Translations under genes and position numbers: made by a program
Shown here: positions 5,999-6,629 of the stretch, in pieces
Numbering within the stretch: position 1 is the first letter of the stretch
Layout: the number at the start of each line of letters is the position of its first letter
Notes under the pieces: model-generated
Databases searched by the model: none
What the model was told of the DNA's origin: nothing
What the model saw: only the letters and a program-made list of their open reading frames with translations
Source of the DNA: an uncultured Eubacteriales bacterium
GTDB taxonomy: Bacteria; Bacillota; Clostridia; Christensenellales; Aristaeellaceae
Length of the DNA stretch: 6,629 nt
Assembly (NCBI GenBank): GCA_944353735.1
Contig: CALVPU010000050.1
Location: 1-6,629 of the forward strand
Direction: 5' to 3'

Positions 5999-6054
5999 AC
6001 GGATGAAGGATTCGGGGAATAGGCCAAGGAAAGCTGAGGCTCAAGAGATACGAC

Positions 6055-6061
6055 AGAGGGG
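6055..6061 (+). promoter_or_regulatory. Ribosome binding site favouring a GTG start for the sugar transferase
   Basis: AGAGGGG lies 9 bases before GTG 6071, a workable distance. The alternative ATG at 6080 would be 18 bases away. The evidence therefore favours GTG, with only three codons at stake. Confidence 0.5.
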
Positions 6062-6070
6062 TTGGAAAGC

Positions 6071-6629
6071 GTGAAGGCGATGAAAAAGTCGCTGATGATG
6101 CGGGGCATGGTGCTGCTGCACTATGGAATTACCGTGCTGCTGTTCGTCAGCTGCTGGCGGCTGTTCTATGGGCATGTCGCGGCTGGATCCGCCTTTGGAG
6201 CGATCAATGTTTCGGTCTACGCGTTTTATGCGGTATCGCTGATGATGCTCTGCCGCATCTATAACGCTTACCGGGTGGGACTGCTGCACGCGGGCGATCT
6301 GTTCTACGGGCAGGTGCTGTCCAATCTGATCAGTCTGGGGCTTACCTATCTGCTGGCCTGTGCGCTGGCGCGGAGGCTGATCAATCCGCTGGCGGGGTTT
6401 GGTTGCGCGGCGGTGCAGGCACTGTTCAGCGCGGGCTGGACGATCTCAGCCAACCGGCTGTACTTTTCCCTGCACAAGCCCAAGCGCACGGTGGTGATCT
6501 ACCGGGATGAGAGCGACCTGCGCAAGCTGGAGGAGATACGCTTTTTTGCCGAGCGCTGGAGCGTGGAGCGCACCGTGCAGTGGGACGAGGAAAACGTTCA
6601 CGATCTGCCCTACAAGAAGGAAACGCCGG
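6071..6629 (+). CDS. EPS sugar transferase (undecaprenyl-phosphate sugar phosphotransferase type), N-terminal part
   Basis: This open reading frame runs off the window after 186 codons. It has about four hydrophobic segments (near residues 10-28, 46-64, 84-104 and 107-130), then a basic stretch and a Rossmann-like start (HKPKRTVVIYRDESDLRKLEEIRFFAERW). This is the layout of large EPS initiating transferases (WcaJ/CpsE-like): a multi-pass membrane region, a CoA-binding-like domain, then the catalytic phosphotransferase domain, which would lie past 6629. Such enzymes load the first sugar phosphate onto the undecaprenyl carrier at the inner face of the membrane. The kinase/phosphatase pair at the left edge supports an EPS locus. 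The first codon is probably GTG 6071; ATG 6080 is possible. The catalytic domain is not visible, so the exact class is inferred. Confidence 0.75.
   Translation, partial: MKAMKKSLMMRGMVLLHYGITVLLFVSCWRLFYGHVAAGSAFGAINVSVYAFYAVSLMMLCRIYNAYRVGLLHAGDLFYGQVLSNLISLGLTYLLACALARRLINPLAGFGCAAVQALFSAGWTISANRLYFSLHKPKRTVVIYRDESDLRKLEEIRFFAERWSVERTVQWDEENVHDLPYKKETP

Larger units (their letters stand above)
5730..6070. other. Intergenic gap of about 340 bases between the exporter and sugar transferase genes
   Basis: I see no convincing gene here. The first part (to about 5915) is GC-rich; the rest is markedly richer in A and T. It contains a short GC hairpin just after the exporter stop (5730-5736 with 5751-5757, no T-run), an intrinsic terminator (5883-5921) and a long inverted repeat (5934-5998). 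I found no promoter with acceptable -35 and -10 boxes at normal spacing. Confidence 0.7.

Noticed and set aside
3873..6044. Very long minus-strand open frame (723 codons) opposite the ABC transporter
   Set aside because: Arg/His/Gln/Ala-rich low-complexity translation without motifs. It crosses the terminator and inverted repeat and mirrors a clear ABC transporter gene.
5769..6074. Plus-strand open frame of 101 codons in the gap, ending in a GTGA overlap with the sugar transferase start
   Set aside because: Very basic with no recognisable domain, and it runs straight through the terminator and the inverted repeat. The overlap looks accidental, though it cannot be fully excluded.

Overview
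The window is a compact, almost entirely plus-strand gene block. It looks like it comes from a GC-rich member of the Bacillota (Clostridia, possibly a Christensenellales-like gut lineage). That placement rests on the Gram-positive exopolysaccharide (EPS) gene set, the strong AGGAGG ribosome sites and the protein style, and it is inference only.

Left flank (3-1000): the C-terminal end of a CpsD/CapB-type tyrosine kinase with a tyrosine-rich tail, then a CpsB/CapC-type PHP phosphatase that overlaps it by 4 bases. Together these form the classic regulatory pair of a capsule/EPS locus. Right flank (6071-6629): the N-terminal part of a membrane sugar transferase of the kind that starts EPS repeat-unit assembly.

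Centre (997-5729): between these EPS parts sits what I read as a complete, uncatalogued-looking RiPP (ribosomally made, modified peptide) cassette. In order it encodes a soluble S24/S26-type peptidase, a radical SAM/SPASM enzyme, a 62-residue precursor peptide, an HprK-like kinase fused to a C-terminal PqqD-type peptide-recognition domain, and an ABC exporter. The junctions are 4-base overlaps or gaps of 4 to 16 bases, so the cassette is probably co-transcribed with the kinase/phosphatase pair. A plausible scheme: the PqqD domain holds the precursor leader (a Y-x-x-P motif), the SPASM enzyme makes radical crosslinks in the three-cysteine core, the kinase domain may phosphorylate the peptide, the peptidase removes the leader, and the ABC protein exports the product.

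Base composition is mosaic. GC is about 68-75% in sampled rows of the flanks but falls to about 35-47% from roughly 1620 to 3180. That stretch covers most of the radical SAM gene, the whole precursor gene and the first third of the kinase gene. Both edges lie inside genes, which suggests a precursor module swapped by recombination into a conserved frame.

Gap (5730-6070): no convincing gene. It holds a good intrinsic terminator (5883-5921) and, just after it, an 18-bp inverted repeat (5934-5951 / 5981-5998) that may be a regulatory RNA hairpin or operator controlling passage into the downstream EPS genes.
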